In this document: positions 8,730 through 17,085 of the stretch, in pieces
How positions within the stretch are numbered: the first letter of the stretch is position 1
Layout of the letters: each line of letters begins with the position of its first letter
Assembly (NCBI RefSeq): GCF_902459705.1
Contig: NZ_CABPRU010000008.1
Coordinates: forward strand, 1-64,000
Direction: 5' to 3'
Length of the DNA stretch: 64,000 nt
From: Pandoraea terrigena
GTDB lineage: Bacteria > Pseudomonadota > Gammaproteobacteria > Burkholderiales > Burkholderiaceae
The notes under the pieces: model-generated
Databases searched by the model: none
Seen by the model: the letters and a program-made list of their open reading frames with translations, nothing else
What the model was told of the DNA's origin: nothing
Program-made: the position numbers and the translations under genes

Positions 8730-10082
8730 ATGAATACGCATCATCGCCAGCCGGCGGCGCCACGGCAAATGTTGAAAATCATCGCAACCTCGAGCCTGGG
8801 AACGATGCTCGAGTACTACGACTTCTTCGTGTATGTCGCGCTGACGGGAACGCTAACGCAATTGTTTCTGCCATCGGCGGATAGAACCGTCGCTGCGCTC
8901 GTGGGCGTCGCGACGTTTGGCATCGCCTATCTGGCCAGGCCAATCGGCACGATTATCTTTAGCCCCATGGCGGATCGGATCGGGCGCAAGAAGACCTTTG
9001 TCATCACACTGGCGTTGATGGGCATCGCGACGGTCGGCATCGGTTGTTTGCCGACTTATGGCGCTGTCGGCGTTGCGGCGCCCGTCGCGTTGCTGGTGCT
9101 GCGCATTACGCAAGGCATTGCGCTCGGTGGGGAGTATGGCTCGGCTGTCGTCTATGTGGTCGAATACGCACCGCAGGACAAGCGCGGCATGTTCACGAGC
9201 GTGTTGCAGAGCACGGCCGGGGTCGGGCTGTTGCTCGCCCTGGCGATCGTGTCGGCATTGCGACTGACGCTCGACGCCCACGCATTCGCCGCCTGGGGCT
9301 GGCGCGTGCCGTTCCTGGTCTCCGCGCCGATCGTCGCAATTGCAACGATGATTCGGCTGGGCATGAAGGAGACGCCGGTGTTCGTGGAGATGCAGGCAAG
9401 CGGGCGTTTGTCGAAAGCGCCCCTGTCCGACACGGTGACGAGCAAAACCTCATGGAAAGCCATTCTGGTCGCGATCTTCGGTGCCCAGGGAGGCACCTCG
9501 GTATCGCTGTACACGTCGGTTGTCTATATGCTGTACTTTCTGCAGAACGTGCTCAAGGTCGAGCCGACTCACGCCAGTCTTTGCGTGGCGGTCGGCATCG
9601 TGATCGCGACGCCGATGTTCCCGGTGTTCGGCCGCTTATCCGATCGAATCGGGCGAGCTCGCGTCATGTTCATCGGCATCTTGGTATGGATGGCCTGCGC
9701 GTATCCGGCCTTTGCGGGGATCCGCACAGGCGTGCTCAACGGGGCCTGGGGCGTGGTTGCGGCACTCATCACGGTACTCGCCGTGCTGACCGCCATGATC
9801 ATGGCGCCGCTACCCGCATTTATTGCCGAGTGCTTTCCGCCTCAGAGCCGGACGACCGGATTCGGACTCGCGCAGCAACTGGGCAACATCCTGTTTGGGG
9901 GATTCCTGCCGCTGATCAGTTTGTCGCTGGTAGCGCTGACCGGCAATCAATTGGCAGGGGTCGCCTACTCGATTACGTCACTGGTACCTTGCCTTGCCGT
10001 TACCTACTTCTGGGGATTCAAGCGAGACCGGGCTAGTCGCCGATCAGAGGTGATGAGTGCGCCAGCACCTGTTGGCGACTGA
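8730..10082 (+). CDS. MFS transporter, metabolite:H+ symporter (MHS) family
   Basis: Inner-membrane carrier of 450 aa with about 12 membrane segments. The MHS signatures are present: SSLGTMLEYYDFFVY near residue 20, ADRIGRKKTF (the loop 2-3 MFS motif), RITQGIALGGEYG and the second-half copy GRLSDRIGRARVMF. An AAGGAG ribosome site precedes ATG 8730. Relatives import dicarboxylates, shikimate, proline/betaine or alpha-ketoglutarate with protons. It is the last gene of the CoA-transferase cluster, 60 bp after the second crotonase, and probably takes up the acid that the cluster breaks down. Confidence 0.88.
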   Translation: MNTHHRQPAAPRQMLKIIATSSLGTMLEYYDFFVYVALTGTLTQLFLPSADRTVAALVGVATFGIAYLARPIGTIIFSPMADRIGRKKTFVITLALMGIATVGIGCLPTYGAVGVAAPVALLVLRITQGIALGGEYGSAVVYVVEYAPQDKRGMFTSVLQSTAGVGLLLALAIVSALRLTLDAHAFAAWGWRVPFLVSAPIVAIATMIRLGMKETPVFVEMQASGRLSKAPLSDTVTSKTSWKAILVAIFGAQGGTSVSLYTSVVYMLYFLQNVLKVEPTHASLCVAVGIVIATPMFPVFGRLSDRIGRARVMFIGILVWMACAYPAFAGIRTGVLNGAWGVVAALITVLAVLTAMIMAPLPAFIAECFPPQSRTTGFGLAQQLGNILFGGFLPLISLSLVALTGNQLAGVAYSITSLVPCLAVTYFWGFKRDRASRRSEVMSAPAPVGD

Positions 10083-10119
10083 AGCATTCTGCAAATTTCC
10101 TTATCGCGTGCGGCCAGCG

Positions 10120-10153
10120 AACACAGCGACAATCCACACATTGTCGCTGTGTT
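10120..10153. repeat. perfect 14-bp inverted repeat after the MFS gene
   Basis: AACACAGCGACAAT pairs without mismatch with ATTGTCGCTGTGTT around a six-base loop, 37 bp behind the MFS stop codon. It lacks a T-run on either side, so it is either a non-classical (rho-assisted) end of the operon, an RNA-stabilising hairpin, or a protein-binding site. The 10083-10235 gap shows nothing else. Confidence 0.6.
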
Positions 10154-10235
10154 GCATGGGTGGGCGCGGTGTGTTTGAGCAGATTGCCAGCACGTGGGTT
10201 TGCTAGCTACCCATCTAGCGTGGAGTACGGCAGGC

Positions 10236-10973
10236 TCAGGCCTTGGACGCCGGTTTATCGTTGGCCGTGCCTGCGGGCAACTGCGGCACCGACACGAAAT
10301 CGTCAAGCGAGAGGCCCTTTTCCTTGAGCAGCGCCTCCAGCACCGGTTGCAGACGGCCGAGACTTTCCTGCACGGCTTCGCGCACCGTGTCGACCACCAC
10401 CTGCGTACTCCGCTCGATCTCGATGTTGACCCGCGTGCCGGCGAGCTTGTCCTCGAACGTCGTCATGCGGCGTGTCTCGGGAATCAGCCACACTTCGAAC
10501 CAGCCTTCGTGGCGATTGACTTCCGAGACCGTCAGGCTCGCGCCGTTGATCGCGATGTATCCCTTCGCGAAGACATACTTGCGGAACGCTTCGGGAATTG
10601 CGATACGCAACACGCGGTTGGTGTCCGACGTGCGCACGCTGAGGATGTCAGTTGAGAAGTCGATGTGGCCCGAGAGGGGATGGCCACCAATTTCGGCGCC
10701 ATCCTTGGCTGCGCGCTCGACATTGACCTGTGCGCCCGGGCCGAAGCCGCCGAGTGTCGTGACGTTCAGGCTCTGGAGAATGACGTCGAACGACGCGCTG
10801 GTGGGCGAAAGCAACTGCGTGACCGTCAGGCAAACGCCGTCGACCGAGACGCTGGCCCCGAGCGCCAGGTCTTCGCAGAAGCCCTCGGGAAACGCGAGAT
10901 CGAGGGTGCGCATGCCGTCGCGATCTTCGATGGACGACAGTGTGGCCGTGCCTTGAACAATTCCGGTAAACAT
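10236..10973 (-). CDS. ribE: riboflavin synthase, alpha subunit
   Basis: Converts two molecules of 6,7-dimethyl-8-ribityllumazine to riboflavin in the cytoplasm. The protein is 245 aa, slightly longer than E. coli RibE (213 aa) because of a lysine/alanine-rich C-terminal tail. Both lumazine-binding barrels are visible: MFTGIVQGTA at the start with the GVCLTVTQ loop, then GGHPLSGHID and the second-repeat INGASLTVSEVNRHEGWFEVWLIPET. It stands alone, not beside ribBA-ribH, and I see no FMN riboswitch upstream. A small palindrome (11010-11026) overlaps a TAGAAT that could be its minus-10. Confidence 0.93.
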   Translation of the reverse strand: MFTGIVQGTATLSSIEDRDGMRTLDLAFPEGFCEDLALGASVSVDGVCLTVTQLLSPTSASFDVILQSLNVTTLGGFGPGAQVNVERAAKDGAEIGGHPLSGHIDFSTDILSVRTSDTNRVLRIAIPEAFRKYVFAKGYIAINGASLTVSEVNRHEGWFEVWLIPETRRMTTFEDKLAGTRVNIEIERSTQVVVDTVREAVQESLGRLQPVLEALLKEKGLSLDDFVSVPQLPAGTANDKPASKA

Positions 10974-11087
10974 CGTGATGTCGGTAACTAGAGTCGTGGG
11001 TTGCTATGTCGCAGTATTCTACTGCGTTGCGCCGGTATGCCGCTCGGCATGCGACGTGCTACGATGCCGCCTTTTCACGGGATCGAC

Positions 11088-11342
11088 ATGGGTTTCGAAG
11101 GTTGCCTGCTGGCGGAGGACTTTTACTATTGGGCGGAGACGTCGCCCGCGCCGGACGGGCAATTCCACGGCGTGGTGCATTTCACCGGCTGGCGCGACGT
11201 GGACGACGTCATCGAAACGCTGGACCCGCCGCTAACCCACACCACGCCTGAGGCCTATCGCTGGGCCAACGACGCGCTCGAAGCCGCGCACGCGCTGGCC
11301 AAGGCGCTGGCCGCCGACGGTAGCCTCGGCATCGATCTCTGA
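11088..11342 (+). CDS. hypothetical protein, 84 aa
   Basis: Short acidic protein starting MGFEGCLLAEDFYYW; ATG 11064 and ATG 11001 upstream are in-frame alternatives. It contains an aromatic-rich stretch, then HFTGWRDVDDVIETLD and an alanine-rich helix at the C-terminus (ALEAAHALAKALAADG). I do not recognise a family. It is divergent from ribE and 54 bp ahead of another small gene. The composition and codon use resemble genuine coding sequence of this genome. Confidence 0.55.
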   Translation: MGFEGCLLAEDFYYWAETSPAPDGQFHGVVHFTGWRDVDDVIETLDPPLTHTTPEAYRWANDALEAAHALAKALAADGSLGIDL

Positions 11343-11396
11343 ACGACTGGAATTCACCCGGCCTGCCTGAGGGGCAAGCCCATCACGGACCGCATC

Positions 11397-11627
11397 ATGA
11401 CACAGACGAAATTTGAGATTCAAAAGCGCAAGGGCCTGAAGATCGACGCCAGCGTGCGTCGCGGCCCGCAAGGCGGCAAGCAAGTCGGCGCGCAAAACAA
11501 GCGCAATGCAGTCGGCAGCAAGCTGCTCGGGGCGTTGCTCGGCACCCCAACGGACGAAGCGACTGACGTCGCCGCCGCCGGCACGACCGACAACGACGCG
11601 AAAAAACAGGGCGCCGACAAGGCCTGA
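11397..11627 (+). CDS. small basic hypothetical protein, 76 aa
   Basis: Begins MTQTKFEIQKRKGLKIDASV and continues with a basic, glycine-rich stretch (RRGPQGGKQVGAQNKRN), then a short hydrophobic helix and an acidic alanine-rich tail. I recognise no domain. It follows the 84-aa gene closely on the same strand and may be co-transcribed. The charged N-terminus could bind nucleic acid, but that is a guess. Bases 11628-11797 after it hold no gene I can support. Confidence 0.5.
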   Translation: MTQTKFEIQKRKGLKIDASVRRGPQGGKQVGAQNKRNAVGSKLLGALLGTPTDEATDVAAAGTTDNDAKKQGADKA

Positions 11628-11797
11628 GCGCGCCGAGTGCGCGGCTGACGCGACGACGCCACGTCCGCGTCCGCCGCGGCAACCCGCGCGTCGAACAAAC
11701 GCGATTGACGAACGGAGCCAACGAAAACGTCGGACGAACGCGTCAAACGATCACGCCAGATGAACGCTTTGCGCTAGCGCGCTGGGCGGCCCGCAGG

Positions 11798-12880
11798 TCA
11801 GGGGACGACCGCCAGGAACAGGAACGCGGCGAACAGCACCAGATGGACGGCGCCTTGCAGCACGGTGGTGCGTCCGGTGCCGAGCGTGATCACGCCGACC
11901 AGCAGCGTTACGGCGAGCAGGACCGTTTCCTTCGGTGCGAGACCCAGTTCAATGGGCTGATCTAGCATGAGCGAGACCGCCGCGACGGTCGGAATCGTCA
12001 GCCCGATACTCGCCAGCGCCGAGCCGAGCGCCAGGTTCAGGCTCGTCTGCAGTTTGTTCGCTCGCGCGGCACGCAGGGCCGCCAGTCCTTCCGGCAGCAA
12101 TACCAGCGCGGCAATCACGATCCCGACCACCGCCTTCGGCGCACCGGCCTCGGCAACGGCCTGTTCGACAGCCGGCGACAGCTTCTTCGCCAGGCCGACC
12201 ACCGCCAGCAACGCCACCACCAACAACCCCAGACTCAACACGGCCGTGCGACGCGACGGCGGTGCCACGTGCACTTCTTCGCTCGGCGCTTTGGCCAGGA
12301 AGTAATCGCGATGGCTCACCGTCTGCACGAACACGAACACCATGTACAGCACGAGCGAGATCATGCCTTCGAAGGCCAGTTGCGACGCCGTCAGTCCGGG
12401 GCCCAGTACCGAGCTGGTGTAGTTCGGCAGCACCAGCGTGAGTACCGACAACGCGCACAGCACCGCGAGCGCGGCACTCGCGCCTTCGACATGGAAGCCC
12501 TGCGTGTGATGGCGTACTCCACCAAAGAGCAGGCACAGGCCGACGATCCCTGTCGAGACGATCATAATGGCCGCGAACACTGTATCGCGCGCGAGTCCGG
12601 CCTTGTCGGGTCCGCCCGAGAGCATCACCGACACGATCAGGGCCACTTCGATGATCGTGACGGCCACGGCCAGCACGAGCGTGCCGAACGGCTCGCCGAC
12701 CTTGTGGGCGACTGTTTCGGCATGGTGCACGGCGGAGAACACGGCGCCGGCCAGCGCTGCTGCACATACCGCGAGCGCGGTGCCATAGGGCAGGAAGCCG
12801 GCGATGCCGAGCACGCCGAGGGCCACGATTGGCGTGTACGTGGTCCAGTGCCCCAGATTGGCGGTCTTTGAGGAGGACAT
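11798..12880 (-). CDS. chaA: calcium/sodium:proton antiporter, ChaA family
   Basis: Integral inner-membrane protein of 360 aa with about 11 hydrophobic segments, of the CaCA superfamily. The two inverted alpha repeats are visible: GEPFGTLVLAVAVTIIEVALI near residues 60-83 and the second copy with LPEGLAALRAARAN and LNLALGSALASIGLTIP near 265-300, containing the conserved acidic residues that bind cations. Relatives export Ca2+, Na+ or K+ in exchange for protons at alkaline pH. ATG 12880 has GGAG upstream. It is a single-gene unit. Confidence 0.88.
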   Translation of the reverse strand: MSSSKTANLGHWTTYTPIVALGVLGIAGFLPYGTALAVCAAALAGAVFSAVHHAETVAHKVGEPFGTLVLAVAVTIIEVALIVSVMLSGGPDKAGLARDTVFAAIMIVSTGIVGLCLLFGGVRHHTQGFHVEGASAALAVLCALSVLTLVLPNYTSSVLGPGLTASQLAFEGMISLVLYMVFVFVQTVSHRDYFLAKAPSEEVHVAPPSRRTAVLSLGLLVVALLAVVGLAKKLSPAVEQAVAEAGAPKAVVGIVIAALVLLPEGLAALRAARANKLQTSLNLALGSALASIGLTIPTVAAVSLMLDQPIELGLAPKETVLLAVTLLVGVITLGTGRTTVLQGAVHLVLFAAFLFLAVVP

Positions 12881-13224
12881 CGTCGGAGACTCCAGGATTC
12901 GGGGAACGGGTCAGGCGCGAAGTACGACAGATGCCGCGACGGCTGGAACGTTGCCTCGATGAGAACGTCGGGCCGGCGGGTCATGGTCGCAGAAAAGTGA
13001 CACCCCGACAACAGCAAGGTGTTGAGGTCTCACGCCGTGAATCGTCAGTCTGTCGAGACGCACATGAACACATGATCCTCAGTGACCATGCCTTGGTTGC
13101 CGAGTGCGAACGTGCCGAGAAGTGCCGTGGGTTGAACGACACGTCGTGCATATTTCGCGCCGCTATTGACGCCCTGGGGGCGACGCGCGTACTGTCACGC
13201 TCAATTTCGCGAGGAGACATTGCT
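12881..13224. other. intergenic region between chaA and the FAH-family gene
   Basis: These 344 bases separate two divergent genes. The plus-strand frame of the downstream gene stays open through it, but the match to its family begins only at TTG 13225. No terminator, tRNA or repeat is visible. It presumably holds the two promoters. Confidence 0.5.
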
Positions 13225-14085
13225 TTGAAACTGCTGCGTTTCGGCCCGAAGGGCCAGGAAAAGCCGGGCCTGCTCGACGCCGACGGCAATGTGCGTGATC
13301 TCTCGGGAGTGCTGGTCGACATTACGCCGCAGACACTGAGCCCGCAGGGACTCGTGGCATTGCGCGCGCTGGATCCGGCGACGTTGCCGGTGGTGAAATC
13401 GCCGGGGCGTCTGGGCGTGCCATTCACGGGGCTGGGCAAGTTCCTGGCCGTTGGGCTGAACTACAGCGACCATGCGGCCGAAGCTGGTTTGGATGCGCCA
13501 TCCGAGCCGGTGCTGTTTACCAAGTGGGAGAACTGCCTGAACGGCCCGAATGACCCGGTGGTGCTGCCCAAGAACGCCGTCAAGGGCGATTGGGAGGTCG
13601 AACTGGGCTTCGTGATCGGCAAGACGGCCCGCTATGTGCCGATCGAAGACGCCCTCGACTACGTGGCGGGGTATTGCCTCGTGAACGACGTCTCCGAGCG
13701 CGAGTACCAGATCGAGCGCGGTGGCACGTGGGACAAGGGCAAGGGCTTCGACACGTTCGGTCCGGTCGGCCCGTGGCTGGTGACAACCGACGAGATTGGC
13801 GATCCGCAACAACTGGGCTTGTGGCTCGACGTGAACGGTGTGCGCCGCCAGACGGGCCACACGTCGAAGATGATCTTCAGCGTGGCGTATCTCGTGCATT
13901 ACATGAGCCAGTTCGCCACGCTCAAGCCGGGCGATCTGGTGACAACCGGCACGCCGCCGGGCGTCGGCCTGGGGCAGAAGCCGCCGGTGTTCCTCAAGCC
14001 GGGCGACGTCATGCATCTGGGTATCGATGGCCTGGGCGAGCAAACGCAGGAAGTCCGCGCATACGATACGCGCTGGCTCGACTGA
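13225..14085 (+). CDS. fumarylacetoacetate hydrolase (FAH) family protein
   Basis: Metal-dependent C-C or C-N lyase of 286 aa. Starting from TTG 13225, preceded by GAGGAGA, gives the family N-terminus KLLRFGPKGQEKPGLLD. Catalytic-core motifs are VGLNYSDHAAEAG, EVELGFVIGKTARYV with the metal-binding acidic residues, VNDVSEREYQ and WDKGKGFDTFGPVGPW. This subgroup is often called ureidoglycolate lyase or 2,4-diketo-3-deoxy-L-fuconate hydrolase; no neighbouring gene tells which. The open frame extends upstream but lacks family similarity there. Confidence 0.88.
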   Translation: MKLLRFGPKGQEKPGLLDADGNVRDLSGVLVDITPQTLSPQGLVALRALDPATLPVVKSPGRLGVPFTGLGKFLAVGLNYSDHAAEAGLDAPSEPVLFTKWENCLNGPNDPVVLPKNAVKGDWEVELGFVIGKTARYVPIEDALDYVAGYCLVNDVSEREYQIERGGTWDKGKGFDTFGPVGPWLVTTDEIGDPQQLGLWLDVNGVRRQTGHTSKMIFSVAYLVHYMSQFATLKPGDLVTTGTPPGVGLGQKPPVFLKPGDVMHLGIDGLGEQTQEVRAYDTRWLD

Positions 14086-14452
14086 GCGCGTTCCTGTCGC
14101 TCGCTGCCGAGAGGCGCTCGAGCGACGCGGGCGATCGGGTCTTCCGGGGCATTGACGGCCAGTCGATGGTCTGGCGCGGCGTGACCTGCGCCGCGAGCGG
14201 TGCGCGAGGCGGGCGGTGCAGGTGACGCGATGCCCGCCTCGCCATGCCCGGCAGCCCGCTCTCTGTCCGATGTCTGCTGGGAGTTGTCCGTCCTTTGGCC
14301 CGGAAAATTCTGCCTCGGTATGGCCAGGTGACGCAAAGTCGTGTGGGGTATGGGCTGGCAGGTTCGCTTCGCGTGCAATTGCTGGCACACTTGCCCCATT
14401 CGTCAGCACACGTCCGCGGCATTTGCGAGTGGGCGCCACTATCGAGAGACCA
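14086..14452. other. intergenic region with an 11-bp GC hairpin
   Basis: These 367 bases between two same-strand genes hold no gene I can support. At 14204-14214 and 14232-14242 an 11-base perfect inverted repeat (GCGAGGCGGGC) surrounds a 17-base loop. It lacks a T-run but could end transcription of the FAH gene with help from rho. Confidence 0.45.
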
Positions 14453-15133
14453 ATGGAACGATGTCCGTGGAGCGATGGCTTCGAGCAGTATCGTCGGTAT
14501 CACGACGAAGAGTGGGGGGTACCGCTGCGCGATTCGCGCGCGTTGTTCGAGCTGCTGATGCTCGAAGGGGCGCAGGCGGGACTCTCCTGGTCTACCATCC
14601 TCAAAAAGCGCGATCACTACCGTCTGGCGTTCGAGCATTTCGATCCGGTGCGCATCGCGGCATTCGGGCCGCAGGACGAGGCTCGCCTGCTGGCGGATGC
14701 CGGGATCGTGCGCAACCGTCTCAAGATCGCCGGCGTGATCAAGGGGGCGAGGGCCTATCTGGCGATGGAGTCCGCAGGTACGCGCTTTAGCGACTTCGTC
14801 TGGCAGTTCGTCGGCGGTGAGTCGCTGCAAAACCGCTGGACGTCGCTTGACGAGGTGCCGGCGAGTACCGCCGTCTCGGACGCCATGAGCAAGGCGCTGA
14901 AGAAGGCGGGATTTACCTTCGTGGGCTCGACGATCTGCTATTCGTTCATGCAGGCGGCGGGCCTGGTGAACGACCATCTCGTCGCGTGTCCGCGTCACAA
15001 GGCGGTGAAGGGGGGAGCGGCCGTGAGGGCGAATGCCTCGGCGGAGCGCAAATGCGGCATCGCGCAAGCGCCGAAACGCCGTGGTGGCGCGTCGTCGGCT
15101 ACAATCGCGCCTGACGAATCAGGATCTGCCTAA
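14453..15133 (+). CDS. tag: DNA-3-methyladenine glycosylase I
   Basis: Base-excision repair enzyme that removes 3-methyladenine from alkylated DNA. ATG 14453 (GAGAG upstream) gives 226 aa against 187 in E. coli; the extra about 35 residues form a basic C-terminal tail. The zinc site residues are visible: Cys4 in MERCPW, the His in RRYHDEEWG, and His/Cys in NDHLVACPRH. The catalytic-pocket Glu lies in EGAQAGLSWSTILKKR. The stop codon overlaps the ATG of rlmJ (TAATG), so the two genes are translated together. Confidence 0.92.
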   Translation: MERCPWSDGFEQYRRYHDEEWGVPLRDSRALFELLMLEGAQAGLSWSTILKKRDHYRLAFEHFDPVRIAAFGPQDEARLLADAGIVRNRLKIAGVIKGARAYLAMESAGTRFSDFVWQFVGGESLQNRWTSLDEVPASTAVSDAMSKALKKAGFTFVGSTICYSFMQAAGLVNDHLVACPRHKAVKGGAAVRANASAERKCGIAQAPKRRGGASSATIAPDESGSA

Positions 15134-16005
15134 TGTTCAGCTACCGCCACGCCTTTCACGCCGGCAACCACGCCGACGTGCTGAAACACTTCATCGCCGT
15201 TGAATGCATCGATTACATGCGCCAGAAGGACGTGGCGTTCTGGTATATCGATACGCATGCAGGCGCAGGCGGTTACGCGCTCGACAGCAAATGGGCCGAC
15301 AAGACGGGCGAGTTCGAGACCGGTATCGGCCGCCTCTGGGCGCGCGACGATCTGCCGCCGGCGCTCGCGGACTACGTCACGCTGGTGCGCGAATTCAATC
15401 CGGATGGCAAGCTGCGCTACTACCCGGGCTCGCCGTACTTCGCCCTGCAACTGCTTGGGGATCGCGATCGGCTGCGCTTGTTCGAGATGCACCCGACCGA
15501 ACAGGAAGTGCTGCGCGAAAACTTCGAGGCGCAGGGGCGGGAGGTGGCGCGTCGCACGATGATCTTCGGCGCCGACGGTTTTGCCGGTCTCAAGACGATT
15601 TTGCCGCCGGCATCGCGCCGCGCTTTCACGCTGATCGATCCGTCATACGAAGACAAGCGCGATTACACCCGCGCAACGCAGACCGTGCAGGAAGGTCTCG
15701 ATCGTTTTCCGACGGGGATGTATGCCGTGTGGTATCCGCTGGTGCAGCGTCGCGAGGCTGCGCAGTTGCCGGAGCGCATGAAGCGGCTCACGATCAACGG
15801 GCAGCCGATCAAGAACTGGGTGCATGCGGCGCTGACCGTGTGCAATCCGGTGCCGGGCGGCCTGGGTCTGCATGGCAGCGGCATGTTCATCGTGAATCCG
15901 CCGTACATGTTGCAAGACACCCTCAAGACGACCCTGCCGTATCTGGTCAAGACGCTTGGCCAGGACAAGGGGGCGCAATTCCTGCTCGAAGGAAGGCAGA
16001 ACTGA
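15133..16005 (+). CDS. rlmJ: 23S rRNA (adenine-2030-N6)-methyltransferase
   Basis: SAM-dependent enzyme of 290 aa that methylates A2030 of 23S rRNA. The characteristic start MFSYRHAFHAGNHADVLKH is intact. YIDTHAGAGGY is the SAM motif and LIDPSYEDKRDY is the catalytic DPPY-like motif IV. It shares one base with the stop of tag. Downstream, a 74-bp gap separates it from the convergent rsuA. Confidence 0.95.
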   Translation: MFSYRHAFHAGNHADVLKHFIAVECIDYMRQKDVAFWYIDTHAGAGGYALDSKWADKTGEFETGIGRLWARDDLPPALADYVTLVREFNPDGKLRYYPGSPYFALQLLGDRDRLRLFEMHPTEQEVLRENFEAQGREVARRTMIFGADGFAGLKTILPPASRRAFTLIDPSYEDKRDYTRATQTVQEGLDRFPTGMYAVWYPLVQRREAAQLPERMKRLTINGQPIKNWVHAALTVCNPVPGGLGLHGSGMFIVNPPYMLQDTLKTTLPYLVKTLGQDKGAQFLLEGRQN

Positions 16006-16079
16006 CACGTCCGGCCCGCGAGGGTTGGCTTGCCGGTATTGTTGTCGTCAGCGTCAATGTCAACGTCAACGCACGACGC

Positions 16080-16817
16080 TTATTTGCTGGAGGCAGGCGC
16101 TTCGTACGGCAACGACAGCAGTTCGTCCGGCGCCAGATAGCGCCATTCGCCCAGCGCGAGATTGCCCATCGGCAGACCGCCGATGGCGATTCTGACCAGT
16201 CCCTCCACGCGATTGCCTGCCGCGGCGACCATCCGTTTGACCTGGTGGTATTTGCCTTGCGTGATCGTCATGGCGATCTCGTGAGGGGATGCCAGTGTGA
16301 CGTCCGTTGCGGCGAGCGGTTCGGTCTCGTCGCGCAGCAATACGCCGTCGCGCAATGCCTGCAACATGTCGTCGGTGACCGGATGCTTGGTCGTGGCCAC
16401 GTACCGTTTGGGCACGTGGCGACGTGGGGACATCATGGCATGCAGGAACGGGCCGTCGTCGGAGAGCAGCAGCATGCCGGTCGTGTCCTGATCGAGGCGC
16501 CCGGCCGGTTGCACCCCACGTACGGCCAGCGGCAAGGGCAGTAGCGAATGTACGCCTTCGTGATGCGTCGGACTCGTGGAGCACTCGTACCCTTCCGGCT
16601 TGTTGAGCAACACGTAGACGTGTTCGCGGTATTCCCACGGTTCGCCGTCGAGCGTGAATTGCAACCCTTGCGGGTCCAGCGACTCGCGCGGATTGTCGTG
16701 CACCACGCCGTCGATGGCAAACGCCCCGGTGGCGATGAGCTTGCGGCACATCTTGCGACTCCCGAAGCCCTGTGATTGCAGTAAACGATCTAGCTCGATG
16801 ATGCGTTCTCCGTGCAT
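16080..16817 (-). CDS. rsuA: 16S rRNA pseudouridine-516 synthase
   Basis: Makes pseudouridine at position 516 of 16S rRNA. The protein has 245 aa: an S4 RNA-binding domain (residues 8-60, LDRLLQSQGFGSRKMCRKL) and the RsuA/RluB-type catalytic domain with Asp109 in GRLDQDTTGMLLLSD. LNKPEGY and GKYHQVKRM are also present. The ATG lies only five bases beyond the terminator of the tRNA-Leu gene and has no Shine-Dalgarno in front; GGAGA occurs inside the first codons. So it may rely on read-through from the tRNA promoter or start unusually. Confidence 0.92.
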   Translation of the reverse strand: MHGERIIELDRLLQSQGFGSRKMCRKLIATGAFAIDGVVHDNPRESLDPQGLQFTLDGEPWEYREHVYVLLNKPEGYECSTSPTHHEGVHSLLPLPLAVRGVQPAGRLDQDTTGMLLLSDDGPFLHAMMSPRRHVPKRYVATTKHPVTDDMLQALRDGVLLRDETEPLAATDVTLASPHEIAMTITQGKYHQVKRMVAAAGNRVEGLVRIAIGGLPMGNLALGEWRYLAPDELLSLPYEAPASSK

Positions 16818-16822
16818 GCATG

Positions 16823-16857
16823 AAAAAAGCCGATGATCTTTCGATCATCGGCTTTTT
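16823..16857. terminator. bidirectional terminator after tRNA-Leu copy A
   Basis: A perfect 10-bp stem GCCGATGATC/GATCATCGGC with a TTTC loop, preceded by six A and followed by five T, ends the minus-strand tRNA-Leu transcript. The A-run makes it work in both directions. An almost identical copy follows the second tRNA-Leu. Confidence 0.85.
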
Positions 16858-16865
16858 GAATTTTT

Positions 16866-16950
<85 letters not shown>

Positions 16951-17085
16951 CTCGTCGGCTTGCCAACTGCTTGCTCGCCGCGAAGAAGTGAGATTATGCC
17001 GAGGGGCTAACATGCTGTCAACAGGTTCGCGGCAAAAAATCAAAAAACGGTATCGCGGGCCTGTCAAGACGGCCGCAACGCGCAA

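Noticed and set aside
10974-11087. FMN riboswitch ahead of ribE
   Set aside because: The conserved FMN-aptamer sequence blocks are absent; only a short palindrome near the putative -10 is present.
12829-13224. Longer N-terminus for the FAH-family protein
   Set aside because: The frame is open, but family similarity begins at TTG 13225 with a good ribosome site; the upstream 132 residues are low in order and unlike any FAH protein.
16050-16079. GTCAAC/GTCAAT tandem repeats in the rlmJ-rsuA gap
   Set aside because: Only three imperfect short units, too few to call a functional repeat.
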